From an uncultured Lachnospiraceae bacterium (GTDB lineage: Bacteria; Bacillota; Clostridia; Lachnospirales; Lachnospiraceae): a stretch of DNA of 64,000 bases. Positions within the stretch are counted from its first letter, which is position 1. The number at the start of each line of letters is the position of its first letter. Positions 44,676 through 53,225 of the stretch are shown piece by piece. The stretch covers positions 16,536 to 80,535 of the forward strand of contig CAJTQO010000012.1 in NCBI GenBank assembly GCA_910578405.1. Direction: 5' to 3'. The position numbers and the translations under genes are program-made. The notes under the pieces are model-generated. The model saw nothing but the letters and a program-made list of their open reading frames with translations. It had not been told where the DNA came from and made no database searches.

Positions 44676-47120
44676 TTTCATTTCCTCCTTATTTTCTTTC
44701 TTTTCTTTTTGCGTTTCTCCCCCACTTTGCACTTCTCCTCCGGCGTCTGTTGCCTTACCGCCTTCCTGTTTTGGCTCTTCCTTAAACCTGCACAGCCGCA
44801 AGGCATTGCCCACTACGCATACGCTGCTTAAGCTCATAGCCGCCGCCCCGAACATCGGGTTCAGTTTCAGTCCAAGAAGCGGATACAAAACGCCTGCCGC
44901 CAAAGGAATGCCGATACTGTTATAAAAAAATGCCCAAAATAAATTTTCCTTGATATTGCGTATCACTGCCCGGCTTAAACGTATGGCCGTCACAGCGTCC
45001 CGCAGGTCATTTTTCATAAGGATAATATCCGCGCTTTCCAATGCCACATCCGTACCCGCGCCAATGGCAATCCCCACATCCGCAGACGCCAGCGCAGGCG
45101 CATCGTTGACTCCGTCCCCAATCATGGCCACTTTCTTCCCCTGCCCTTTGAGTTTCCGTATCTGCTGTTCCTTTTCATCCGGCAGGACTTCTGCCACCAC
45201 CTCCGCAATCCCAAGCTTACGCCGCACAGCCTCTGCCGTCTTCCGGTTATCCCCGGTCAGCATAATCACCCGGATATGCATTGCCTGTAAACGCCGGATT
45301 GCCTGGAGGGAAGATTCCTTCACCGTATCCGCCACCGCAAGGACTGCCTCCAGCCTGCCGTTTCCATGCGCACAGCCAAATAGCAAAGGCGTCTTGCCTT
45401 CCTCCGCCAGCCTTTCCATCTCCTCTTCCTGCGTCTTGTCAGGCCGTATCCCTTTCTCTTCCATAAATTTGCGGTTGCCTACATAGTAAACTTCCCCCTT
45501 CACCCTGCCTTCAATCCCTTTGCCAAAGACAGCCTGGAAATCCTCCACCTCCGGCAATGCCAGCCCCCGCTCCCCGGCAGCGGTAACAATCGCATCTGCC
45601 AAAGGATGCTCGCTTGGCTTCTCAAGCGCAGCCGCCAAAGCCAGAACCCGGTCAGCCGTCTGTCCGTCCCCGTCCTTTGGGCCGCCCATAATAATATCGG
45701 TTACACGCGGTTTCCCTTCCGTAATCGTGCCGGTCTTATCTAACACTACCGTATCCACTTTCCTTGCCTCCTGTAACGCCTCGCCGGATTTAATCAAAAC
45801 CCCGGACTTGGCCCCAACCCCGGTGCCTACCATAATAGCTACCGGCGTTGCCAGCCCAAGCGCGCACGGACAGGAAATTACCAGCACTGCAATTCCTGAC
45901 GACATGGCAAATTCAAATCCCGCTCCGGCAAGCAGCCAAACAAGGGCCGTTACCAGCGCAATGCCAATCACTGCCGGAACAAAGACCCCGGCAATCTTAT
46001 CCGCCAGTTTTGCAATAGGCGCCTTGGACGCGCTGGCTTCCTCCACCAGCCGGATAATCTGCGCCAATGTCGTATCCTCTCCTACTTTTTGCGCCTGACA
46101 GCGCAAAACCCCTGCCTTATTTACCGTTGCGGACACTACTTTGTCGCCCGGCCGCTTCTCCACCGGAATGCTTTCCCCTGTAATGGCCGATTCATCAATG
46201 CTGGAATTCCCAAGCAGCACCACGCCGTCTACCGGCACCAAGGCGCCTGGCTTTACCAGGAATATGTCCCCTGCCTTGACTTCCCAGGTAGGCGTTTGTT
46301 CCTCGCTGCCGTCCGGCTTAACCAATATCGCCGTTTTAGGCGACAAATCCATTAATTTGGTAATGGCTGCGCTTGTCTTCCCCTTTGACTTTGTCTCCAG
46401 GTATTTCCCAACGGTAATGAGCGTAAGAATCGTCCCTGCAGATTCAAAATAAAGATCCATGGAATACCGTTCCACCAGCTTCATGTCCCCGTGTCCCAAT
46501 CCATAGCCGATGCGGAAAATAGCAAAAATGCCGTATATTATCGCCGCCGAAGCCCCAATTGCAATGAGGCTGTCCATATTCGGATGTCCCCGCAGCAATG
46601 TCTGAAACCCTACCCGGAAATATTTCCGGTTCACATACAGGATAGGAAGCAGAAGCAAAAATTGGGAAAAGGCAAACGCCGCCGCATTCTCCTTCCCATG
46701 AAACGCCGCCTGGACAAACCCCGGCACAGGAAGGCCAAACCATTCATAAAACATATGATGCATGGAAATGTACATCAACGGAACCAGGCACCCAATGGAA
46801 ATTCCAAGCCGCTGCCGCATGGCCCGTTTGGCTCTCTTGGCTTCTTTTTCCAAAGATGCCGTATCCGTTTTCCTGCCCTGTCCCTCCCTGCCCTCAATGC
46901 CGCTGCCAGCCCCTGCGGGCAGAACTTTCAGACTGGCTCCATATCCGGCCTTTTCCACTGCATGGATAATCTCCTGCGCCTGCGCATCCCCCTCCACTTT
47001 CATGGAATTGGTCAGCAGGTTCACCGAACAGGAATCCACCCCTGCCACTTTAGACACTGCCTTTTCCACCGCAGAACTGCAAGCCGCGCAGCTCATTCCG
47101 GTTACTGTATACTGCTCCAT
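44463..47120 (-). CDS. copA: Copper-exporting P-type ATPase with C-terminal CopZ-like domain
   Basis: Cu+-exporting P1B-ATPase, 885 residues. Domain order: N-terminal heavy-metal-associated domain with GMSCAACSS (about 5-65), eight membrane helices with the ion site CPCALGLATP, phosphorylation loop DKTGTITEGKP and hinge GDGVNDAPALASADVG. A charged Lys/Glu/Gly linker follows, then a second metal-binding domain from residue 816 with GMSCGHCTARVQKAL. A C-terminal domain is unusual, since extra metal-binding domains normally lie at the N-terminus. The ATG follows AGGGGG. It is downstream of csoR in a copper-responsive operon. The C-terminal domain may also be made separately from an internal start. 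Confidence 0.95.
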   Translation of the reverse strand: MEQYTVTGMSCAACSSAVEKAVSKVAGVDSCSVNLLTNSMKVEGDAQAQEIIHAVEKAGYGASLKVLPAGAGSGIEGREGQGRKTDTASLEKEAKRAKRAMRQRLGISIGCLVPLMYISMHHMFYEWFGLPVPGFVQAAFHGKENAAAFAFSQFLLLLPILYVNRKYFRVGFQTLLRGHPNMDSLIAIGASAAIIYGIFAIFRIGYGLGHGDMKLVERYSMDLYFESAGTILTLITVGKYLETKSKGKTSAAITKLMDLSPKTAILVKPDGSEEQTPTWEVKAGDIFLVKPGALVPVDGVVLLGNSSIDESAITGESIPVEKRPGDKVVSATVNKAGVLRCQAQKVGEDTTLAQIIRLVEEASASKAPIAKLADKIAGVFVPAVIGIALVTALVWLLAGAGFEFAMSSGIAVLVISCPCALGLATPVAIMVGTGVGAKSGVLIKSGEALQEARKVDTVVLDKTGTITEGKPRVTDIIMGGPKDGDGQTADRVLALAAALEKPSEHPLADAIVTAAGERGLALPEVEDFQAVFGKGIEGRVKGEVYYVGNRKFMEEKGIRPDKTQEEEMERLAEEGKTPLLFGCAHGNGRLEAVLAVADTVKESSLQAIRRLQAMHIRVIMLTGDNRKTAEAVRRKLGIAEVVAEVLPDEKEQQIRKLKGQGKKVAMIGDGVNDAPALASADVGIAIGAGTDVALESADIILMKNDLRDAVTAIRLSRAVIRNIKENLFWAFFYNSIGIPLAAGVLYPLLGLKLNPMFGAAAMSLSSVCVVGNALRLCRFKEEPKQEGGKATDAGGEVQSGGETQKEKKENKEEMKMITKTMIIDGMSCGHCTARVQKALEAVEGVAAVTMSLEEKSAVIELSGEPADDTLRDAVTQAGYEVVEIR

Positions 47121-47176
47121 TTCGCACCCCCTTTTATTCCAGCGCCGCATCCGCTTTCGGCATTCCCTATTACTTT

Positions 47177-47216
47177 GGAAGAGTTTCCGGCCGTTTCCAC
47201 ATCTTGAAACTCTTCC
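47177..47216. other. Intercistronic hairpin between csoR and copA
   Basis: GGAAGAGTTTC pairs perfectly with GAAACTCTTCC across an 18-base loop, immediately after the csoR stop codon. Without a T run it is more likely an mRNA stability or partial-termination element that sets the csoR:copA ratio. Confidence 0.5.
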
Positions 47217-47546
47217 TTACTTCATCAGTCTCTGAAAGACTTCCAGCAGTTCTTCTACCGTATCTTCCCTGCCTTCCCTTATATCCTTTACGACGCAGGT
47301 TTTCACATGGCTTTCTAACAGTTTCTTATTAAAGCTGTTTAATGCCGCGTTCACTGCCGCTACCTGCACCAGGATATCCGTACAGTACCTCTCCTCCTCA
47401 ACCATCCCCCTGATTCCGCGAATCTGCCCTTCAATCCGGTTTAGTCTGTGAATCAGATCTTTGTATTCCTTTTCGGAACGCTCCTTTGTTTTGTAATTAC
47501 AGCATTCCTTCTTTTGCCCGTCTTTATTCTCTTGTCCCCTATCCAT
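47217..47546 (-). CDS. csoR: CsoR-family copper-sensing repressor
   Basis: All-helical repressor that leaves DNA on binding Cu(I), 109 residues. HRLNRIEGQIRGIRGMVEEERYCTDILVQVAAVNAALN carries the first Cys, and ESHVKTCV supplies the His and second Cys of the copper site. The N-terminal tail holds an extra CC pair. I chose the ATG after AAGGGG; an upstream in-frame ATG lies inside the operator and -10 box, so cannot be the start. It is the first gene of the operon with copA and controls it through the operator just upstream. Confidence 0.94.
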   Translation of the reverse strand: MDRGQENKDGQKKECCNYKTKERSEKEYKDLIHRLNRIEGQIRGIRGMVEEERYCTDILVQVAAVNAALNSFNKKLLESHVKTCVVKDIREGREDTVEELLEVFQRLMK

Positions 47547-47567
47547 GGCTTTTACCCCTTTTTTTAC

Positions 47568-47596
47568 ATTATATACCCCCATAGGGTATATTGCAA
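47568..47596 (-). promoter_or_regulatory. csoR promoter with embedded CsoR operator
   Basis: On the minus strand TTGCAA and TATAAT are separated by exactly 17 bases. The spacer holds a near-perfect palindrome (ATATACCC, a short centre, GGGTATAT) that closely matches the TACCC-GGGGTA CsoR box of Bacillus copZA. Repressor binding would cover both promoter elements, giving copper-inducible expression of csoR and copA. Confidence 0.9.
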
Positions 47597-47627
47597 CTAT
47601 TTTTTTCTTTCTCCGTTTCCCTTCATA

Positions 47628-48083
47628 TTATTGTTGTATTTTCCGCAGTAAAATTTCATCCTCTTTTTGATATCCTAAAGCGTTGTACAGTGCCTGCGCC
47701 TCAAAATTCCTCTCTCCTGTTTTCAATTCAAACTCCCGGACTCCGTAACAGTGCATACAACGTTTCTCCATAAACGTTATCATCCGGCCGGCCAGCCCCT
47801 GCCTCCTGTAGCTTTCCCTGACATACACTTCCGTTATTTCAGCGCTGCATTCCCGATAGCAAAAGGACTTCTTTAGTTGGGCGCAAACAAAGCCTGCCAA
47901 TTTATGGCCGCCTTCCGTTTCTGTTTCTGCGTCTGTTTCCGCTTCCGCCACCACCACAATTTCCTGCGGATTATCCAAAAGCGTTTCTTTCATCTTTTCT
48001 ATACTGTTATCCCCTTCCCCGTTAAATTCCTCATTTAACAAAAAAAGCTGCTGTGCATCTTCTATAGTCGCTAAACGTACCAT
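47628..48083 (-). CDS. GNAT family N-acetyltransferase
   Basis: Single-domain acetyltransferase of 151 residues. The acetyl-CoA site is EITEVYVRESYRRQGLAGRMITFME, and the end EAQALYNALGYQKEDEILLRK is typical. A short Glu/Ala/Thr-rich insertion (EAETDAETETEGG) precedes the core strand. The ATG follows GAGGAAAGGGG. It lies 60 bases after the hydrogenase-chemoreceptor gene on the same strand. Substrate unknown. Confidence 0.87.
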   Translation of the reverse strand: MVRLATIEDAQQLFLLNEEFNGEGDNSIEKMKETLLDNPQEIVVVAEAETDAETETEGGHKLAGFVCAQLKKSFCYRECSAEITEVYVRESYRRQGLAGRMITFMEKRCMHCYGVREFELKTGERNFEAQALYNALGYQKEDEILLRKIQQ

Positions 48084-48143
48084 AATAGCCCCTTTCCTCT
48101 TTATTATTTGAAATCTTTGCGGCAATGGCAAAAAAAGAACTGG

Positions 48144-50093
48144 CTATTGCACCAGTTCTTCCATTTTTTCCTTCAAGTTTGTAGACACTTCTCCCACCTC
48201 CTGCGTGGCTGCCGCAATTTCCTCCGTAGCCGCCGCCAGGCATGTCACCTTATGGTTCACATTGTCAATAATATTGATAAGCTGTTCCGCTTTCTGCAGC
48301 AGCATTTCCACCGCAGCCCCAATTTTCTCCTGGTTTGTCTCGCTGTCCTGCGCCATTTCCTTGGAAAAATCTGCCAGCTTTTTAATGTTTTCCGCAATAA
48401 TCGCAAAACCCCTGCCAGCGCTTCCTGCCCTTGCCGCCTCTATGCTGGCATTCAACGACAACAGATTGGTTTCATCCGCTACATTTGTAATTTCCTCATT
48501 GTTGCTCTGCAGACTCTGGGTCAACACTTCAATCCCTGCCAGCGCCTCCTTTAATTCATTGCTGAATTCCATCACATCCATCATTAACACATTGATGCCT
48601 GTGCTTTCTTCCGCATTGCTGGCATTCCCCGCCGCCATTTCATGGATGGATTTGTCCAACATTTCAAAGTCTCTGGCCACACTTTCCACAAGGGAGGATA
48701 TTTGCTCATTCTTCTTCTCAATGAACGCATTCTTCTCCTGCATTTGTGTGGAAAGATTCTCCGCCATTTCCTTTTCTTTTTCAATCATGTCCTTTATGTA
48801 GTGGATACAATTGCTTTTTACATTACAGCCATTGTGGATGGCCACTGCCATTTTGGCGCATGTTTCATAACCGCAGGCGGAGCAGTTGACTGTCCGTTCC
48901 TCTTCCGTCCTTTTTTCCATGCTCAGGTAAATTTCATCCAATTGCGCCTCGCTTGGTTTGCGGATTTTGTTTTCCTTGGAATGATCGGTATATTTCCGGA
49001 TAAAATCATGGATGTCCAATTTGGCGAACTGATGGTTAAAACGTTTCAGCCGCTGTTTGGGTGAAAGCCCTTTTGCAAACGGATGGTTCAGCCCTTTCCT
49101 TTTGCTGGCTTCTTTGATTTCCTGAAGCGCATATAAATTGTCGTCTCCCCCGGCCTTTTCCTCCTCAATTGCCGTGCCGTAAATACAGCCGTTTGCGCAG
49201 TTTAAGGCATCCACCATAAACGGCAGTTGCTTCCCTTTCAGCACACGTTCCTTATAATCCTCCAGAAATTCATACATATGCTTCTCGCCCTCAATCTGGC
49301 GGATAAAAACTTCTTCCCCGCAGAACCAGTACACATTTTCCTTCAGCCCGCCCGGCATCGGGTAAATGGAGCCAAGGCCATATTCGATTTCATCGGATAC
49401 ATCTTCCCCTTTGATATTATGTTTGCGCACATAGTCCATCAAATGGCGGAACGTCACATTATAAGACACATAGCCATATGTATTGGGGTCTTCTATCTCA
49501 TACTTTTTCGCAATGCACGGACTGATAAAAGCCAGCTTATCCGGCAGCTTCATATATTTCTTAACATAAATGGCGCCGCACATCAAAGGGGAATGAACCG
49601 GAATAAGTTTGGGAAGCAGCTCCGGCACATACTTTTCAATATAGTTGACCACCGCCGGACACGGCTGGGAAATTCCCCCGGTAAAATTGTTTTCCGTAAT
49701 ATATTTGATATACCCCCAGGTGGTAATATCCGCCCCAAAGCTTACGCTAATCAGATGGTTGACCCCCAATTTCTTCAAACCTCCCAATACGGAAGCGTAC
49801 TCTTTCGGGTAATTAGCCAGAAAGGCCGGAGCCAGCAGCAGGGATATCTTCTCCCCCTTTTTCAAATCTTCGAAAAAGCGTTCTGTATCATCCCGGAAAC
49901 TTCTGGCGTTATGCTCGCAGGCGTCGAAACATGCCCCGCAATGAATGCAGGCATCCCCATCCACCACGATTTTATTCCCCCCATTCTCTTCCACCGCATA
50001 ATTAGCCGTAAGCACTGGACACACGGAAATACATTTGTTGCATCCGATACAATTTTCATTGGTATAAACGAACGATTCCGCTGATGCACTCAT
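48144..50093 (-). CDS. Soluble hydrogenase-like iron-sulfur chemoreceptor (hydrogenase-MCP fusion)
   Basis: 649 residues, no membrane segment. Order: two [4Fe-4S] ferredoxin motifs (CIGCNKCISVCP, CIHCGACFDACEH); an iron-only-hydrogenase-type domain (about 80-375) with SQPCPAVV, SPCIAKKYE and NCANGCIYG in place of the three H-cluster motifs; a further iron-sulfur motif NCSACGYETCAKMA; a coiled coil; and a chemoreceptor signalling domain with NLLSLNASIEAARAGSAGRGFAI. All four cluster-binding Cys are kept, but the proton-transfer Cys of TSCCP is Pro here, so sensing rather than catalysis is likely. AAGGAGGAAG precedes the ATG. It probably reports H2 or redox state to CheA or a related kinase. 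Confidence 0.88.
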   Translation of the reverse strand: MSASAESFVYTNENCIGCNKCISVCPVLTANYAVEENGGNKIVVDGDACIHCGACFDACEHNARSFRDDTERFFEDLKKGEKISLLLAPAFLANYPKEYASVLGGLKKLGVNHLISVSFGADITTWGYIKYITENNFTGGISQPCPAVVNYIEKYVPELLPKLIPVHSPLMCGAIYVKKYMKLPDKLAFISPCIAKKYEIEDPNTYGYVSYNVTFRHLMDYVRKHNIKGEDVSDEIEYGLGSIYPMPGGLKENVYWFCGEEVFIRQIEGEKHMYEFLEDYKERVLKGKQLPFMVDALNCANGCIYGTAIEEEKAGGDDNLYALQEIKEASKRKGLNHPFAKGLSPKQRLKRFNHQFAKLDIHDFIRKYTDHSKENKIRKPSEAQLDEIYLSMEKRTEEERTVNCSACGYETCAKMAVAIHNGCNVKSNCIHYIKDMIEKEKEMAENLSTQMQEKNAFIEKKNEQISSLVESVARDFEMLDKSIHEMAAGNASNAEESTGINVLMMDVMEFSNELKEALAGIEVLTQSLQSNNEEITNVADETNLLSLNASIEAARAGSAGRGFAIIAENIKKLADFSKEMAQDSETNQEKIGAAVEMLLQKAEQLINIIDNVNHKVTCLAAATEEIAAATQEVGEVSTNLKEKMEELVQ

Positions 50094-50221
50094 CCTATCT
50101 TCCTCCTTGGCAGTCAGTCCCCTTCCTTTTCATTACAGGCCCTTTCCACAGCCACTGGACGGTACACGAACACCCGCCGCAGCCACTTCCTGAAAACCAC
50201 AAATAATACTAATAATATAAC

Positions 50222-50250
50222 ATTTTATCATATTTATAAGTGTATTACAA
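50222..50250 (-). promoter_or_regulatory. Promoter of the hydrogenase-like chemoreceptor
   Basis: On the minus strand TTGTAA, 17 bases and TAAAAT lie about 130 bases before the ATG, in the only AT-rich part of this gap. Confidence 0.55.
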
Positions 50251-50364
50251 CTCTTTTCCGGCTCCCGCATAAATCCCGCGCAAATCCATTGTTACTGTTC
50301 CCTCCGTTCCGGTAACCGGCAAACATCCATGCAAAATTTGCTTCACAAACGGATTTTTAATAGC

Positions 50365-50400
50365 AAAAACCGGCACAGCCGCAAGTGCCGCCATACCGGT
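50365..50400 (-). terminator. Intrinsic terminator of glyA
   Basis: On the minus strand an imperfect GC-rich stem (CCGG...GGCAC/GTGCC...CCGG) is followed by TTTTT. It lies about 100 bases past the glyA stop, beyond the short palindromic repeats. Confidence 0.6.
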
Positions 50401-50448
50401 TCCTCCCGGAGGGAAAACCTCCCTCCTTACCCTGCCCAAAGGATGCTT

Positions 50449-50516
50449 TATCCAAAAGGATATTCTATCCAAAAGGATATTCTATCCCATAGGATATTCT
50501 ATCCTAGAGGATATTT
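50449..50516. repeat. Four tandem 17-bp palindromic repeats at the glyA 3' end
   Basis: Four exact 17-base units of the form TATCC-NNNN-GGATA-TTC/T run head to tail. Each is itself a 5-bp dyad. The array begins inside the glyA coding end and includes its stop codon, so the last residues (KYPLG) are encoded by a repeat unit. Confidence 0.85.
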
Positions 50517-51737
50517 GTCCGTCAGTTCCTGTACAATCGCCCGCGCTTCCGGTATTTTCCCTTCGCCGCCTTTGATTACCAATGCTACCGCCTCTGCGAT
50601 TCTGTCCATATCCGCAACGCCCATGCCTCTGGAAGTCACTGCCGGAGTCCCCAAACGGACGCCGCTTGTAACAAAGGGGGATTTCGGATCATTGGGAATG
50701 GTATTTTTATTGGCTGTAATATGCGCTTCGTCCAAAAGCTTTTCCACTGCCTTCCCTGTCAGGTCAAAATTCGTCAAATCCACCAACATCAAATGATTGT
50801 CCGTCCCGCCGGATACAATCCGTATCCCTCTGTCCATCAGCCCTTTGCAAAGCGCCTGCGCATTGTCCACAATCCCTTTTTGGTATGCCTTAAATTCCTC
50901 ACTAAGGGCTTCCTTGAAGCATACCGCCTTGGCAGCGATTACATGCATCAACGGCCCGCCCTGGATACCGGGGAAAATCGCTTTGTTAAAATTATATTTC
51001 CCCGCCGCTTCCTCATTGCACAGAATCAGCCCGCCGCGAGGCCCGCGCAATGTTTTATGGGTTGTGGTAGTTACCACGTCCGCATAAGGAATCGGGCTTG
51101 GATGCAGCCCGGCGGCCACCAGCCCGGCAATATGCGCCATGTCCACCATAAGCGCCGCGCCCACCTCGTCCGCCACTTCCCGGAATTTCTTAAAGTCTAT
51201 TGTCCTGGCATAGGCGGAAGCGCCTGCAATTATCATTTTAGGTTTGGCCTCCAAAGCAATTTCCCTTAATTTCCCATAGTCAATAAAACCGTTGTCATCC
51301 ACCCCATAAGGCACAATCTTAAAATATTTACCGGAAATATTCACCGGACTGCCATGGGTCAGATGTCCGCCATGATCCAGGTTCATCCCCATAATCGTAT
51401 CCCCTGGGTTGCAGATGGCAAACTGCACCGCCAGGTTAGCCTGCGCCCCGGAATGAGGCTGTACGTTGGCGTAATCACAGCCAAACAGCTCCTTTGCCCT
51501 TTCAATGGCCAGGTTCTCCACCACATCCACACATTCGCACCCGCCATAATACCGCTTTCCCGGATACCCTTCCGCATATTTATTGGTCAGGGGGCTGCCC
51601 ATAGCCGCCATAACCGCCTTACTTACCCAATTTTCCGATGCAATCAGTTCAATATGACTGTTTTGCCGCTCCTGCTCATCCACAATCGCCTGCGCAATTT
51701 CCGGATCCGCCTGCTTTACTTCATCCAATGAATACAT
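50499..51737 (-). CDS. glyA: Serine hydroxymethyltransferase
   Basis: PLP enzyme that interconverts serine and glycine while loading tetrahydrofolate with a one-carbon unit. The PLP-Lys region reads VVTTTTHKTLRGPRGGLIL. YPGKRYYGGCECVD near residue 60 and HSGAQANLAVQFA near 85 are characteristic. Length of 412 residues is normal. GGAGGAGA precedes the ATG. It is monocistronic, with its own promoter and a terminator. The 3' end overlaps a tandem palindrome array. Confidence 0.97.
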   Translation of the reverse strand: MYSLDEVKQADPEIAQAIVDEQERQNSHIELIASENWVSKAVMAAMGSPLTNKYAEGYPGKRYYGGCECVDVVENLAIERAKELFGCDYANVQPHSGAQANLAVQFAICNPGDTIMGMNLDHGGHLTHGSPVNISGKYFKIVPYGVDDNGFIDYGKLREIALEAKPKMIIAGASAYARTIDFKKFREVADEVGAALMVDMAHIAGLVAAGLHPSPIPYADVVTTTTHKTLRGPRGGLILCNEEAAGKYNFNKAIFPGIQGGPLMHVIAAKAVCFKEALSEEFKAYQKGIVDNAQALCKGLMDRGIRIVSGGTDNHLMLVDLTNFDLTGKAVEKLLDEAHITANKNTIPNDPKSPFVTSGVRLGTPAVTSRGMGVADMDRIAEAVALVIKGGEGKIPEARAIVQELTDKYPLG

Positions 51738-51840
51738 ATACCGTCTCCTCCGCTTTCTTCCTCTCTTCCGCCTTCCCCTTTCGCGCTCCCCTCTGTATGC
51801 CTTTCATCACAGGCCCCTTTATCTCTCCCCGTGCTTTAGC

Positions 51841-51869
51841 ATTATACCATAATCTCACCAGAATGAAAA
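51841..51869 (-). promoter_or_regulatory. glyA promoter
   Basis: On the minus strand TTTTCA, 17 bases and an extended TGG-TATAAT lie about 100 bases upstream of the glyA ATG. Confidence 0.65.
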
Positions 51870-51929
51870 CCGGCAAAACGGCATAAATATTGTTTAAGAA
51901 ATCTTAAGAAAAATATAGGAAAAGAAACC

Positions 51930-51958
51930 TTTACTTCATAAACAATTACTGCTACAAT
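51930..51958 (+). promoter_or_regulatory. Promoter of the lipid kinase gene
   Basis: TTTACT, 17 bases, then TACAAT. The earliest in-frame ATG of the kinase frame overlaps this -10 box, which supports the downstream start. Confidence 0.65.
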
Positions 51959-52031
51959 GGGTGAGGATTTGAAAAGATATGAGAAAAACAATCAAACACC
52001 GGAAGATTCCGCGCCACCAAAGAGGCACGCT

Positions 52032-53075
52032 ATGTACTATATTATTGTAAATCCCGCTTCCAAATCAGGCCGGGGGCGGAAAATATGGGCCAGCCTGGAA
52101 CCGGTAATCCGTGAAAAGCAAGTTGCTTACCAGGTAATTTTTTCCAAAGGCCCGGGCCATGTGACACGTCTTGTGGCAAAATTGACCGCATCGGACAGAC
52201 GCTCTCCCCAGTCGCCGCCCATACGCCTTGTTATCCTGGGCGGGGACGGCACTGTCAATGAGGCGCTGCAGGGAATTTCTGACTTTAGCCGCGTATGGCT
52301 CGGTTACATTCCTGCAGGTTCCAGCAACGATTTGGCAAGGGGGCTTGGGCTGCCAAAAGATCCTTCCCTTATTTTGAATGCCATATTGGAAGGCAGGCTT
52401 GTCCGCACCGTGGATGTGGGCGTCCTGGCTTATGGGCCGGGGGAGCGCTTTGCTGACGGAATATCCCATACTGCAGGCCAATCCTTTGGTCAGCCGGACA
52501 ACGTAAAAACTGCAGGCGCCGCTTCCACCGGGCAGGATGGCGTTAAAACCGTCAGGTATTTTGCCGTCAGCGGCGGTATAGGGTTCGACGCCGCCGTATG
52601 CCGGGAAGCGCTTGCCTCACGGTTCAAAAATACATTAAATAAACTAGGGCTTGGGAAGCTGACCTATCTGTCCATAGCGCTAAGGCAGTTGATTGCCGCA
52701 CGGTCAGTCTCCTGCGAGCTTTATCTGGACAGGGCCAAAGAGCCTGTCTGTTTCCATCGTTTCCTTTTCACCGCGATTATGGTGCATCGGTACGAAGGAG
52801 GGGGCTTCCAGTTCTGCCCTATGGCAGACGCCTCCGATGGGAAACTGGATTTATGCGTAGTGGGAAAGATACCGAAACTGGCCATCCTCTTTGCGCTGCC
52901 CACGGCATTTTGGGGAAAGCATTATATCTTCCCCGCCATTCGCCATTATGCGGCGGCGGAAATCACCATCAAGGCTTCCGCCCCTTTATGGGTCCACACG
53001 GACGGGGAAGTTTCCCGCAAGGCAGACTGCATCACCGTTCGCTGCCTGAAACAACGGCTTTGCCTGATGATGTAG
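52032..53075 (+). CDS. Diacylglycerol/lipid kinase, YegS/DgkB-like
   Basis: Phosphorylates diacylglycerol or a related lipid at the membrane. It begins MYYIIVNPASKSGRG, the usual start of the family. The nucleotide-binding motif is VILGGDGTVNEALQG, followed by YIPAGSSNDLARGLGLP. FAVSGGIGFDA and the late MADASDGKLDLCVV also match. An internal Gly/Gln/Thr-rich stretch of about 25 residues (near 145-170) looks like a species-specific insertion. I chose the ATG with AGAGG upstream, because the earlier in-frame ATG overlaps the -10 box. The PAP2 phosphatase gene follows 150 bases later, consistent with lipid recycling. Confidence 0.88.
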   Translation: MYYIIVNPASKSGRGRKIWASLEPVIREKQVAYQVIFSKGPGHVTRLVAKLTASDRRSPQSPPIRLVILGGDGTVNEALQGISDFSRVWLGYIPAGSSNDLARGLGLPKDPSLILNAILEGRLVRTVDVGVLAYGPGERFADGISHTAGQSFGQPDNVKTAGAASTGQDGVKTVRYFAVSGGIGFDAAVCREALASRFKNTLNKLGLGKLTYLSIALRQLIAARSVSCELYLDRAKEPVCFHRFLFTAIMVHRYEGGGFQFCPMADASDGKLDLCVVGKIPKLAILFALPTAFWGKHYIFPAIRHYAAAEITIKASAPLWVHTDGEVSRKADCITVRCLKQRLCLMM

Positions 53076-53225
53076 CGTCAGGACTGGGTAACCGCCGTGC
53101 CCGTGCAAGGGAAAATAATAAAAACGGAAGGATAAAAACAAAACAATAAAACGAGACAATAAATATGCAATGCAAAAATGATATGCCTGCGTTAGCTTTG
53201 CCGCTTAGACAGGCATGGGGGTATT

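Noticed and set aside
49227..50084. 285-residue plus-strand open frame
   Set aside because: Opposite the hydrogenase-like chemoreceptor, with no ribosome binding site and no family resemblance.
50449..50516. CRISPR-like array at the glyA 3' end
   Set aside because: Units are 17 bp with no spacers between them and no cas genes nearby.
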